A stretch of DNA of 11,120 nucleotides, from NCBI GenBank assembly GCA_017522515.1, contig JAFWZH010000082.1, forward strand, positions 1-11,120, read 5' to 3'. This DNA comes from Clostridia bacterium. GTDB lineage: Bacteria; Bacillota_A; Clostridia; UBA1212; UBA1255. The translations under genes were made by a program, and so were the position numbers. This document shows positions 1-6,286 of this stretch, piece by piece; the first letter of the stretch is position 1; each line of letters begins with the position of its first letter. The notes under the pieces were generated by a model that worked only from the letters and a program-made list of their open reading frames with translations, was not told the origin of the DNA and made no database searches.

Positions 1-492
1 AAACCTAAATCGGTGGTTTTTGCTAAAGATACAATAGTGCTTGATAAGTATTTGCTATTGAAGTCCGAATTTGGTAAAAGAAGATTTACACTTGCTCACG
101 AAGCAGCACATAAATTGTTGGAAAAGCACAACCCAATGCAGTCGGCAGCTTTCCGTAGAGAATTTAATTCTAACGATACCTATGATGCAAAAACACTTAC
201 AGAAATGTTTTCAATGAACGAACTACAAGCAGATAGACTTGCGGCGGCAATATTAATGCCGGAGTTTATTGTAAGAAGAGTTGTTGAAAGATATTCGAAA
301 GGGAAGGCAATTAAGATATATGGTGGGACTGTTATTGCACCGCACGATAAAATCAAATTAAGAAAAATCGCTGATTGCCTGGGGGTTTCTTTTTCGGCTT
401 TGCTTATAAGATTAAAAAACTTTCAGTTAATTGAGCAACATGATTTACAAGAATATATTCATAGCTTAAAAGGGGGAGCTGAATGTGTGTGA
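1..492 (+). CDS. ImmA/IrrE-family metallopeptidase, 5' end missing
   Basis: The reading frame is open from base 1, so the gene begins outside the window; a GTG at 13 is probably internal, since the family has more sequence before the active site. Visible are FTLAHEAAHKLL, a HExxH zinc-protease motif (HEAAH at residues 29-33 counted from the GTG), and NELQADRLAAAILMP about 40 residues later, which fits the third zinc ligand and the usual end of the catalytic core. Family members such as ImmA of ICEBs1 cleave a partner Xre-type repressor after DNA damage and so induce a mobile element. Such a repressor gene may lie just upstream, out of view. The stop overlaps the next gene by ten bases, which suggests translational coupling. 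The fold call is strong; the substrate is inferred. Confidence 0.88.
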   Translation, partial: KPKSVVFAKDTIVLDKYLLLKSEFGKRRFTLAHEAAHKLLEKHNPMQSAAFRREFNSNDTYDAKTLTEMFSMNELQADRLAAAILMPEFIVRRVVERYSKGKAIKIYGGTVIAPHDKIKLRKIADCLGVSFSALLIRLKNFQLIEQHDLQEYIHSLKGGAECV

Positions 493-782
493 ACGATATT
501 CTGTATGATAAAAGATACGGCAATCCGTCGGTCGAAGTTTTGCGAAAAATACTAAAATCAAAACAAGAGGCAGAAAAGTTGCCGAAACGCACAATAAGAT
601 GCCCAATATGTGGATTTAAACTTGAAGAAGCATATGGTTATGGGGCATCATACGTTCAGGTTAAATGTAGAAAGTGTAAGTTTGAACAACCTTTGAATCT
701 TGCATATTTCAGACGAATGAGAGGATTCAAAAGATATGGGAGTTTGATTCAAAGGATAGATAAAAAACGATTTGAAAGATAA
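483..782 (+). CDS. Small zinc-ribbon protein, function unknown
   Basis: This is a 99-residue basic protein. The ATG is preceded by an AAGGGGG ribosome binding site at 469-475 and overlaps the end of the peptidase gene. Residues 40-65 contain two CxxC knuckles (RCPIC at 39-43 and CRKC at 62-65) separated by 18 residues, the layout of a Com-like or rubredoxin-type zinc ribbon. The C-terminal part is rich in Arg and Lys (residues 78-99), which would suit nucleic-acid binding. I recognise the zinc ribbon but no specific family. It lies between the peptidase and the Y-family polymerase with a 17-base gap to the latter, so it is probably co-transcribed and may be a regulatory or DNA-binding accessory. 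The coding call is well supported; the role is not. Confidence 0.75.
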   Translation: MCVNDILYDKRYGNPSVEVLRKILKSKQEAEKLPKRTIRCPICGFKLEEAYGYGASYVQVKCRKCKFEQPLNLAYFRRMRGFKRYGSLIQRIDKKRFER

Positions 783-799
783 AAACGGAGGGGTGTAAA

Positions 800-2065
800 A
801 TGAAAAGTCAATATTTGTGTATCGATTTAAAATCATTTTATGCCTCTGTAGAATGTGTTGAAAGAGGTCTTGATCCTATGACAACAAATTTGGTTGTAGC
901 AGATCCGGACCGCAGCAAAGGGACAATTTGTTTGGCAGTTAGTCCTGCAATGAAGAAATTGGGGGTGAAAAACCGTTGCAGAATATATGAGATACCGCCG
1001 AATATTAAACATATTGTAGCACCGCCGAGAATGCAGAAATATATAGATTATTCAGCAGAGATATATGGAGTGTATTTGTCTTTTGTTTCTGTTGATGACA
1101 TACATGTGTATTCAATAGACGAAGCATTTATTGATGTTACAAAATACCTTGTGTATTATAAAATGACAGCAAGGGAATTGGCGATTAAGATAATGCAAAC
1201 CATATATGAGAAAGTGGGAATCAGAGCAACGTGTGGCATAGGAACAAATTTGTATCTTGCAAAAATTGCACTTGATATAAAGGCAAAACACGCATCTGAT
1301 TTTATTGGGGAGCTTGATGAAGAATCCTTCTGCAAAGAAATGTGGACTCACAAACCATTGACGGATTTTTGGAGAATCGGCCCCGGAATAGAAAGAAGAT
1401 TGCAGTCACATGGAATATTTACAATAGGTGACATTGTTTATGCTCCGGAAAAGTCTATGTACAAGTGGTTTGGTATTGATGCGGAGCTTATTATTGACCA
1501 TGCGTGGGGAAAAGAACCGGTATCTATTGCGGATATAAAATCATACAAATCAAAAACAAGTAGCATTTCAAGTGGACAAGTTCTTATGAGGGATTATTTT
1601 TATGAGGAAGGCTTGCTGATTGTAAAGGAAATGATGGATATACTGTGTTTAGAGATAGTATCTAAGAACTTGATAACGGATTCGATAGGATTATATATAG
1701 GGTATTCTCATGGATATAATGTTCCTTCATCAAGAGGAACAGCAAAAATTGAAACAAGAACTAATGCTGATTTCATGATGATAAGGGCTGTTGCGGATTT
1801 GTATAAAAGGATTGTTAGAAAAGATTATCCGATACGCAGAATAGGAATCTCATGCAATAATGTTGTAGAAGATAATGGAGTAAGACAGTTAAGATTGTTT
1901 GATTATTGCCCGGATGATCTTGAAAGAGCACATAACCTGCAAACTGCAATAGTAAGTTTAAAAACTCGGTTTGGAAAGAATTCTGTGTTAAAAGGGATGA
2001 ACTACGATAAGGCGGGCACTACAAGAGAACGCAATCAACAGATTGGAGGTCATAAAAGTGGATAG
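800..2065 (+). CDS. Y-family (UmuC/DinB-like, UvrX-type) DNA polymerase
   Basis: This 421-residue protein is of full family length. The start ATG follows GGAGGGG at 787-793 with a six-base spacer. Residues 6-20 (LCIDLKSFYASVECV) carry the first catalytic Asp (D9). YSIDEAFID at 104-112 carries the second acidic pair (D107, E108). A helix-hairpin-helix-like stretch (FWRIGPGIERRL) lies at 190-201. QLRLFD at 363-368 matches the QLxLF sliding-clamp motif used by Y-family polymerases. The C-terminus ends in a TTRERNQQIGGHK segment that I associate with mobile-element and UvrX/YqjW-like members. The expected role is error-prone translesion synthesis at the replication fork. Eight bases of overlap with the YolD-like gene mirror the yqjW-yqjX pairing in Bacillus. 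No LexA-type box was found nearby, so induction may come through the ImmA-type switch instead. Confidence 0.95.
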   Translation: MKSQYLCIDLKSFYASVECVERGLDPMTTNLVVADPDRSKGTICLAVSPAMKKLGVKNRCRIYEIPPNIKHIVAPPRMQKYIDYSAEIYGVYLSFVSVDDIHVYSIDEAFIDVTKYLVYYKMTARELAIKIMQTIYEKVGIRATCGIGTNLYLAKIALDIKAKHASDFIGELDEESFCKEMWTHKPLTDFWRIGPGIERRLQSHGIFTIGDIVYAPEKSMYKWFGIDAELIIDHAWGKEPVSIADIKSYKSKTSSISSGQVLMRDYFYEEGLLIVKEMMDILCLEIVSKNLITDSIGLYIGYSHGYNVPSSRGTAKIETRTNADFMMIRAVADLYKRIVRKDYPIRRIGISCNNVVEDNGVRQLRLFDYCPDDLERAHNLQTAIVSLKTRFGKNSVLKGMNYDKAGTTRERNQQIGGHKSG

Positions 2066-2387
2066 CAACGCAAGACCTAAAATGTCGATGGCAAACAGAG
2101 CAAAACAGTTTGCGCCGTTTGATGCATTAAAGGGTTTTCAAGAAGCATTGCGTAAAAAAGAGAAAATGCCTATTCCCAGAAAGGAGTTAGCAGAAGAAAA
2201 AGCAGAAGAAATAAATGAAAAACTAAAGCAACTTACAACAGGGAAATTAATAACTGTGGTGTATTACAATGATGGAGAATATATCCAGTTGACAGGAACA
2301 GTTGTAAAAATTGAAAAGAACAAAAGATATCTGCAAATGGCAGAAACGATAATACCTTTTGATGATATAAGTGATATCATTGATTAA
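2058..2387 (+). CDS. YolD-like protein
   Basis: This 109-residue protein starts at the GTG at 2058, because GGAGGT at 2045-2050 sits seven bases upstream; a TTG at 2043 in the same frame would include the ribosome binding site itself and is rejected. The N-terminal region reads MANRAKQFAPFDALKGFQEA (about residues 10-29), the hallmark of the YolD-like family. It is followed by a charged helix and a C-terminal beta-rich part with VVYYNDGEYIQLTGTV. YolD-like proteins are small and often encoded directly after UvrX-type polymerases; they are thought to act with or regulate them, as UmuD does for UmuC, but the biochemical role is not settled. The eight-base overlap with the polymerase gene indicates coupled translation and matched amounts of the two proteins. 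Confidence 0.9.
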   Translation: MDSNARPKMSMANRAKQFAPFDALKGFQEALRKKEKMPIPRKELAEEKAEEINEKLKQLTTGKLITVVYYNDGEYIQLTGTVVKIEKNKRYLQMAETIIPFDDISDIID

Positions 2388-2436
2388 CAAATAATAAAAT
2401 AACAGACTTTAAATCGTGTAAGCGGAGTCATTTAAA

Positions 2437-2478
2437 ATGAGCTTCCAAGCGCCGTACGAAGTCGAGATGAGTATATAG
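2437..2478 (+). CDS. Possible 13-residue leader peptide
   Basis: A short frame, MSFQAPYEVEMSI, starts at the ATG at 2437 and ends at TAG 2476-2478. A GGAG sequence at 2424-2427 lies nine bases before the ATG, a workable Shine-Dalgarno. Codons 5-8 are the 5' arm (2450-2460) of a terminator-like stem, and codons 10-11 are the 5' arm of an inner helix. This arrangement resembles leader peptides of ribosome-mediated attenuators upstream of resistance or stress genes. The reading frame and overlap are seen; translation and regulatory use are inferred. An ORF this short could arise by chance, so confidence is moderate. Confidence 0.45.
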   Translation: MSFQAPYEVEMSI

Positions 2479-2593
2479 GAATACAGTATAACTGTACCTG
2501 TATGCGCATCTTGATTCGACGGCGTTTTTTTATGCACGATAAGGCTTTGTACGGAGTTTGAAGTCCTTTCTTGAGTGAGATTTCCGCTTGGGA
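2443..2593 (+). promoter_or_regulatory. Alternative long-range pairing that competes with T1
   Basis: The segment 2452-2461 can pair with 2545-2554 in ten continuous pairs with one G-U. The adjoining segment 2443-2451 can pair with 2585-2593 in nine pairs with one G-U. The first pairing consumes the 5' arm of T1. The second touches the loop and 3' arm of the next terminator. All of 2443-2461 lies inside the possible leader peptide, so a ribosome there would block these helices. Pairing potential is read directly from the sequence; a switching role is inference. Confidence 0.4.
2450..2531 (+). terminator. Branched terminator-like RNA structure (attenuator candidate T1)
   Basis: CGCCGT plus CGAA (2450-2455 and 2457-2460, with A2456 bulged) pair with TTCGACGGCG at 2515-2524, giving ten pairs, followed directly by seven T residues at 2525-2531. 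Inside, 2463-2469 pairs with 2507-2513, and ATACAG at 2481-2486 pairs with CTGTAT at 2498-2503. An ACAGT/ACTGT hairpin (2483-2487 with 2491-2495) is an alternative. An intrinsic terminator with this much internal structure, and with its 5' arm inside a small ORF, suggests conditional rather than constitutive termination. It lies between the YolD-like gene and the sigma-like gene. Confidence 0.6.
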
Positions 2594-2604
2594 AAGGACT
2601 TTTT
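2561..2604 (+). terminator. Intrinsic terminator T2 upstream of sigma-like gene
   Basis: AAGTCCTTTC at 2561-2570 pairs perfectly with GAAAGGACTT at 2592-2601, and a five-T run covers 2600-2604. The loop is 21 bases. It is a second terminator in series with T1, about 100 bases before the sigma-like start codon. I see no clear promoter between it and 2702, so transcription of the sigma-like gene may depend on reading through both terminators. Confidence 0.65.
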
Positions 2605-2641
2605 ATGTACTTCAAGTGGAACTGCAGCATAGCTAAATATC

Positions 2642-2698
2642 CGTAATCTCCAAATTTTTCAAATTCATCAAAACGAAAAATTAACAAAGGAGATTACG
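2642..2698 (+). promoter_or_regulatory. Hairpin that sequesters the sigma-like gene's ribosome binding site
   Basis: CGTAATCTCC at 2642-2651 is the exact reverse complement of GGAGATTACG at 2689-2698, which contains most of the AAAGGAG Shine-Dalgarno (2686-2692) serving the ATG at 2702. Nested inside, AATTTTTC at 2653-2660 pairs exactly with GAAAAATT at 2675-2682. The combined 18 pairs with a 1x6 internal loop would hide the ribosome binding site. It could be a translational switch or thermosensor, or alternatively a DNA operator for a dimeric regulator. The structure is seen; the mechanism is inferred. Confidence 0.6.
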
Positions 2699-2701
2699 AA
2701 A

Positions 2702-3259
2702 ATGAGTACAGAATTTTATATCAAAGATAATCAGGGAACATATTTATCCGAGAATAACGATGTTCGATACAGGAAGTTAGAAGGCAAAGAATTGTATGAC
2801 TTCCTTCAAACAGATGAAGGGAAAAAGAAAATGTTTCATATAGAGACTGACGAGAATGGAAATAAGATTGGGATAGAAACTAACCATGAAAACTTAAAAA
2901 AATTAGAAAAAGTAATGAAGCATACAGTATATCTTCAACGCAAACAAAATGAAAAGGGATATGGCTTTGTTTCAACAAATATTTTAATTAATGATAGTGA
3001 GTCAAAAATAGAATTGATTGAAACAATAGCAGATATAACGGTTGATGTGGAAGAGGAAGTGTTAAGGAAAATAGATAAATCAAGGATTAGGTGTGCCTTG
3101 AATCGACTTAACGAAGATGAGTATAGCCTCATATATGATTTGTTCTTTTCGGATAATCCTCAGAGCGAATTGATGATTGCTAAAAAGTTACATATATCAC
3201 AGCAAGCAATAAGCAAAAGAAAAAAGGCGATTTTTTCCAAGTTAAAAAAATATTTTTGA
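2702..3259 (+). CDS. Sigma-70 region 4-like regulator of a mobile element
   Basis: This is a 185-residue soluble protein. The ATG follows AAAGGAG at 2686-2692. The N-terminal part (residues 1-60) has the charged RYRKLEGKELYDFLQTDEGK stretch that I recall from sigma-like proteins in clostridial conjugative elements. Residues 105-185 resemble sigma region 4: an acidic linker, then LNEDEYSLIYDLFF, then a helix-turn-helix (ELMIAKKLHISQQAISKRKK at about 156-175) with a basic tail. No region 2 is evident, so it may bind DNA or the polymerase as an accessory factor rather than act as a complete sigma. It stands alone between two long structured non-coding regions and is preceded by two terminators and a hairpin over its ribosome binding site, which implies tight control. 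Its target promoters are unknown; recombinase or transfer genes are possible. Confidence 0.78.
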   Translation: MSTEFYIKDNQGTYLSENNDVRYRKLEGKELYDFLQTDEGKKKMFHIETDENGNKIGIETNHENLKKLEKVMKHTVYLQRKQNEKGYGFVSTNILINDSESKIELIETIADITVDVEEEVLRKIDKSRIRCALNRLNEDEYSLIYDLFFSDNPQSELMIAKKLHISQQAISKRKKAIFSKLKKYF

Positions 3260-3324
3260 ATTTTGGTTGTGAAAATCAAAAAAAGTTACAAATAGGGGAT
3301 GAGAGGAAAAATAAAACTTCTCAT

Positions 3325-3343
3325 GAACATTGAAAACTGAATA
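3325..3343 (+). promoter_or_regulatory. rRNA-like boxA (antitermination) motif
   Basis: GAACATTGAAAACTGAATA directly follows a small hairpin (3299-3324). It closely resembles the boxA region found before 16S and 23S genes in Firmicute rRNA operons (ATTGAAAACT-type sequences), where Nus factors load to protect long untranslated transcripts from termination. A hairpin followed by boxA is also the rRNA order. The likeness is from memory; function here is inferred from position at the start of a long non-coding stretch. Confidence 0.4.
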
Positions 3344-3666
3344 AGTGAGGATGCCGAGTCATAAACTTACCGGACCGAAAGGAAAAGCCAACTCGAAAGA
3401 GCGCCACGACCTCTATGAAAGAGCGAGCGATAAATCTGGCAGAGAAATCAAAGCGACAACAGCATGCTTTGGTTGGCGATGACACCGTGTAAGGCATTAA
3501 TGATACTTCTGCGAAAGCGGCCCGAACGGAAAATTGGGATATGTTCTTTCAAGCTGGAATTGATGTTTGATAGGACATATATGATGCTCGTTCTTGTGAA
3601 AGAAGTCACAAGAGATATGCTACGAGATACTCCACATCCTCTGATTGTTTTATAAAGCGTAAAAGG

Positions 3667-3730
3667 GTTTGAGCACAGAACCATTGTGTAGGAGAAAACA
3701 AAACTCCTGCATACCATTCTGCGCTCAAAC
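3667..3730 (+). promoter_or_regulatory. Long three-part stem-loop just upstream of the helicase gene
   Basis: GTTTGAGC at 3667-3674 pairs exactly with GCTCAAAC at 3723-3730. CAGAA at 3676-3680 pairs with TTCTG at 3717-3721. The apical stem 3685-3694 pairs with 3704-3713 and includes two G-U pairs. The internal loops are small, so the whole forms one extended hairpin. There is no T run, so it is not a terminator. It ends 13 bases before the helicase Shine-Dalgarno and may shape translation or mark the 3' end of the upstream RNA. Confidence 0.6.
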
Positions 3731-3758
3731 AGAAGAAAGTAAGAAAGGAGAAATAGAA

Positions 3759-6044
3759 ATGTTTGAAATAAGTTATAACGATAAAGAATTATTTGATGAG
3801 TATGTAGAGTGCGGAAAAGCATATAAAAAAGGAAAATATGATTTCACTTTTGAAGGTCGATTTATTATTTATCATGCAAAAATGAAGAATATGGCAATAT
3901 ACATAGCTATAGATATGCAAACAGGATTGGCATCAAAGATAGTAGAAACTCCAAAAGATAATCTTTACACTGAGTTGACTTATAAAAGACTTATTCCAAA
4001 GATCTTGTATTCAATTAAATATACAGGAGATAGAAGATATATAAACAAAATGAATGTTGCACCGAATGAATTAATTGATTTGATATTTCGAGTAATACTT
4101 CCGAATAATGGATACTCAATAAGAGAAGAACAAATTGAACTTAGCAAAACAATGTATAAAGGATTTACAAGCAAACAAATATCTATTTGCGAAGCGGAAG
4201 TAGGAACCGGAAAAACAATGGCATATTTAGTGGCGGCTTTTGTGGCAAAATACACGCATGAAAAAGAAATTGGATCAGTCAATCCTATTACAATATCAAC
4301 CTCCAGTATTGAATTGCAAAATGCTCTTGTTGAGAAAGAAATTCCGAACCTTTCGAAAATGCTGTTGGAATATTGTATTATTTCAAAACCTTTTAATGTT
4401 GTATTGAGAAAAGGAAAAGAACATTATTTTTGCAGAAAAAGAATGATTGATTTTCAAGAATCATTAAAAAGAAATAAAGAAGAACATAGTGAACTTATAG
4501 AGAAGCTTGAAAAGTTGGCAAAGAGAACATATGTGCTGGATCTTGATAAGTATAATTTGAACTCAACGGTAAAAAGCAGAATATGCGTAAACGGCACCTG
4601 TGAAGAATGTCAGCATAAATCCGGTTGTTGTTATAAATATTTTATGGGATATGCATATGCCGGTAATGATATAGACTTCCAAGTTGTAAATCATAATCTT
4701 TATTTGATGGCGCAAAAAAACAAAACGGAAGGAATAAGATTACTTAATGAAAGTGCTTTTGTTTTAGTTGATGAGGCCCATAAATTTAAAGAAGCAGCAG
4801 TTGATGTTTACGGAGAAAAGTTTACTAAACAGGAAATAGAAGAGTTTCTTAATCGAGCAAGATTTATATGTAAAGAAAAAGAATATGAAATTCTGATGAA
4901 AGACTTGAGAAATATAAACGAGAAATTGTTTAGTGAACTTTACCAAAGGATTAATGCAAATGATTTTGAGGATGAAAAAAGGTCAGAAATAATACTATCC
5001 TCATCAGATATAAAACAATTGAAGAAAATAGTAAATAACATTGAGCAGATTAATGATTTTGTGAGTCCGATACATAAAGTGATTAGAAACAAAGGGAAGG
5101 AAATAATACGAAAAATTAGCGTTTTTATCCGAAGTTCTGAGCACTTTATTTCTTTGGAAATGGATGAAAACAACATCTTTTTCTTGACAAGTCATCCTAA
5201 AAATATTGATGTAATATTAAATAAAGATGTGTGGAATAAAGATGTTAGCCATGTGTTGACCAGTGGAACAATGTCTGACGGGGAGAATTTTGAATATTTC
5301 AAAAAAGAGAATGGTTTAAATAGAATTCCGGCACATTTGATATTAGAGTCAAAAACAGAATCTCCGTTTGATTATTTACATCATTCAAGACTTTATATTC
5401 CGAACGATATGCCCAAACCTAACAATGAAGATGAAATTTATATAGAAACAATTGCAGAGAAAATAAATAATTTAATAAAGGCAACAAACGGACATACCGC
5501 AATTTTGTTTACATCATACAAGGTTTTAAGAGCAGTATATGACATTTTAAAGGACAAACTTAATAAATACGATGTGTTTTGTATGACAAGAGGCGACAGA
5601 AAATCTATTGCTCAATTTAAAAATTCAAAGAACGGAGTGTTGTTTGCTTCAGGAGCTATGTGGGAAGGTGTTGATTGTGCAGGGGATTGTTTGTCATCTG
5701 TGATTATTGTAAGACTGCCGTTTCCGATGAGAAGTGTACTTTTGGAAGAAAAGAAAAAAGAAGAAGCGGATACAGTAGAGTTTATAAAAGAATACTGTGT
5801 TCCGAACATGCTGATAAAACTTCGACAAGGTGCAGGAAGATTGATTAGAACAGAAAAAGATACAGGCGTGTTATCAATTCTTGATTCAAGAGCCGGGGAA
5901 AATGGTGCATACAGGGATTCTGTAATAAAAGCACTGGCGAAATATCCTCGTATAGATAGCATCGATGAAATAGCAACATATATAAATAATGTTAAAAATG
6001 AAGAATACAAGGTGGCTGGCAATGAGTTCGGAAAAGCAATATAG
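3759..6044 (+). CDS. DinG/XPD-type superfamily 2 DNA helicase with probable iron-sulphur cluster
   Basis: This is a 761-residue protein. The start at 3759 is chosen because AAAGGAG at 3744-3750 lies eight bases upstream; an in-frame alternative at 3669 has no such site and would run through the long hairpin. Walker A is EVGTGKT at 147-153, and the Walker B/DEAH box is VLVDEAH at 335-341. Cysteines at 225 (after KGKEHY), 276, 281, 284, 290 and 291 lie between them, as in the iron-sulphur domain of DinG and XPD. C-terminal motifs are LTSGTM (500-505), WEGVDCAG (635-642) and QGAGRLIR (690-697). The expected action is ATP-driven 5'-to-3' unwinding of D-loops, R-loops or forks. In this element it may support element replication or repair alongside the Y-family polymerase. 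The first 110 or so residues are unlike E. coli DinG and I do not recognise them. It overlaps the next small gene by 23 bases. Confidence 0.93.
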   Translation: MFEISYNDKELFDEYVECGKAYKKGKYDFTFEGRFIIYHAKMKNMAIYIAIDMQTGLASKIVETPKDNLYTELTYKRLIPKILYSIKYTGDRRYINKMNVAPNELIDLIFRVILPNNGYSIREEQIELSKTMYKGFTSKQISICEAEVGTGKTMAYLVAAFVAKYTHEKEIGSVNPITISTSSIELQNALVEKEIPNLSKMLLEYCIISKPFNVVLRKGKEHYFCRKRMIDFQESLKRNKEEHSELIEKLEKLAKRTYVLDLDKYNLNSTVKSRICVNGTCEECQHKSGCCYKYFMGYAYAGNDIDFQVVNHNLYLMAQKNKTEGIRLLNESAFVLVDEAHKFKEAAVDVYGEKFTKQEIEEFLNRARFICKEKEYEILMKDLRNINEKLFSELYQRINANDFEDEKRSEIILSSSDIKQLKKIVNNIEQINDFVSPIHKVIRNKGKEIIRKISVFIRSSEHFISLEMDENNIFFLTSHPKNIDVILNKDVWNKDVSHVLTSGTMSDGENFEYFKKENGLNRIPAHLILESKTESPFDYLHHSRLYIPNDMPKPNNEDEIYIETIAEKINNLIKATNGHTAILFTSYKVLRAVYDILKDKLNKYDVFCMTRGDRKSIAQFKNSKNGVLFASGAMWEGVDCAGDCLSSVIIVRLPFPMRSVLLEEKKKEEADTVEFIKEYCVPNMLIKLRQGAGRLIRTEKDTGVLSILDSRAGENGAYRDSVIKALAKYPRIDSIDEIATYINNVKNEEYKVAGNEFGKAI

Positions 6045-6183
6045 AAATAACAAAATGTACTATAGAGCTGTTGCTTATTTAAAAATGCTATACAGCAAAG
6101 GTTTGATAACAAAAGAAGAAATGCGAAAAGGAAACAGGTATTATGCCGATTACTTTGAATCTAACATTAGAATTTTTGTTTGA
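6022..6183 (+). CDS. Small SHOCT-like protein, function unknown
   Basis: This 53-residue protein starts at the ATG at 6022, preceded six bases upstream by AAGGTGG (6009-6015). The same frame opens earlier at 5989, but without a ribosome binding site. The core, YYRAVAYLKMLYSKGLITKE followed by EEMRKG, resembles the short helix-turn-helix 'KGLITxEE' pattern of SHOCT-type and related small domains common at the ends of larger proteins and in small mobile-element proteins. It overlaps the helicase end by 23 bases, so translation is likely coupled. It ends 108 bases before the first recombinase gene. I infer a small accessory protein, perhaps interacting with the helicase or recombinases; no direct evidence fixes a role. 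Confidence 0.65.
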   Translation: MSSEKQYRNNKMYYRAVAYLKMLYSKGLITKEEMRKGNRYYADYFESNIRIFV

Positions 6184-6276
6184 AGCGGTAAATATGTTGT
6201 AAATGTTAAATTTGTTTAATTGCCCGATGTAAGCTGGATAAATGAAAGAATGTAGAGTATTGTGTCGGTGAAAAAG

Positions 6277-6286
6277 AAGGAGGTGA
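6277..6286 (+). promoter_or_regulatory. Near-perfect Shine-Dalgarno for the first recombinase
   Basis: AAGGAGGTGA is complementary to almost the whole anti-Shine-Dalgarno of 16S rRNA and lies five bases before the ATG at 6292. It is the strongest ribosome binding site in the window and fixes this start. No convincing promoter is visible in the 108-base gap upstream, so transcription probably continues from the helicase operon. Confidence 0.8.

Larger units (their letters stand above)
3260..3758 (+). ncRNA. Candidate structured non-coding RNA or long leader before the helicase
   Basis: No credible gene lies in these 499 bases, and 3340-3530 is visibly more GC-rich than the flanking genes. Helices that can be read off include 3299-3306 with 3317-3324; GAAA-capped hairpins at 3375-3382, 3392-3401 and 3509-3520; a long-range GCCAAC/GTTGGC pair (3387-3392 with 3472-3477); 3539-3546 with 3573-3580; 3591-3598 with 3607-3614; and a long stem at 3667-3730. 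Repeated GNRA tetraloops are typical of large folded RNAs. I recall similar sequence downstream of sigma-like genes in other clostridial elements but cannot name an RNA family. It may be a stand-alone RNA or the helicase 5' leader. Confidence 0.5.

Noticed and set aside
2380..2400. Possible promoter (TTGATT ... TAAAAT) before the leader peptide
   Set aside because: The boxes are only about nine bases apart, which is not workable for a sigma-A-type promoter.
2409..2687. 92-residue minus-strand open frame between the YolD-like and sigma-like genes
   Set aside because: It is built from the complement of the terminators and hairpins, with no start signals; it appears to be a chance opening in AT-rich DNA.
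3464..3655. 63-residue plus-strand open frame inside the structured non-coding region
   Set aside because: There is no Shine-Dalgarno, the residue sequence is not protein-like, and it crosses several strong hairpins.
3669..3758. Upstream extension of the helicase to an earlier in-frame start
   Set aside because: The extension has no ribosome binding site and coincides with the long stem-loop, whereas the ATG at 3759 has a good AAAGGAG eight bases upstream.
3448..3822. 124-residue open frame on the minus strand across the non-coding region and helicase start
   Set aside because: It runs antisense into the well-supported helicase gene, has low-complexity hydrophobic composition and no plausible ribosome binding site; the RNA helices explain the region better.
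4525..4536. LexA-box-like sequence near GAACATATGTGC
   Set aside because: It lies inside the helicase coding region, matches the Firmicute box only partly, and is not next to a promoter.
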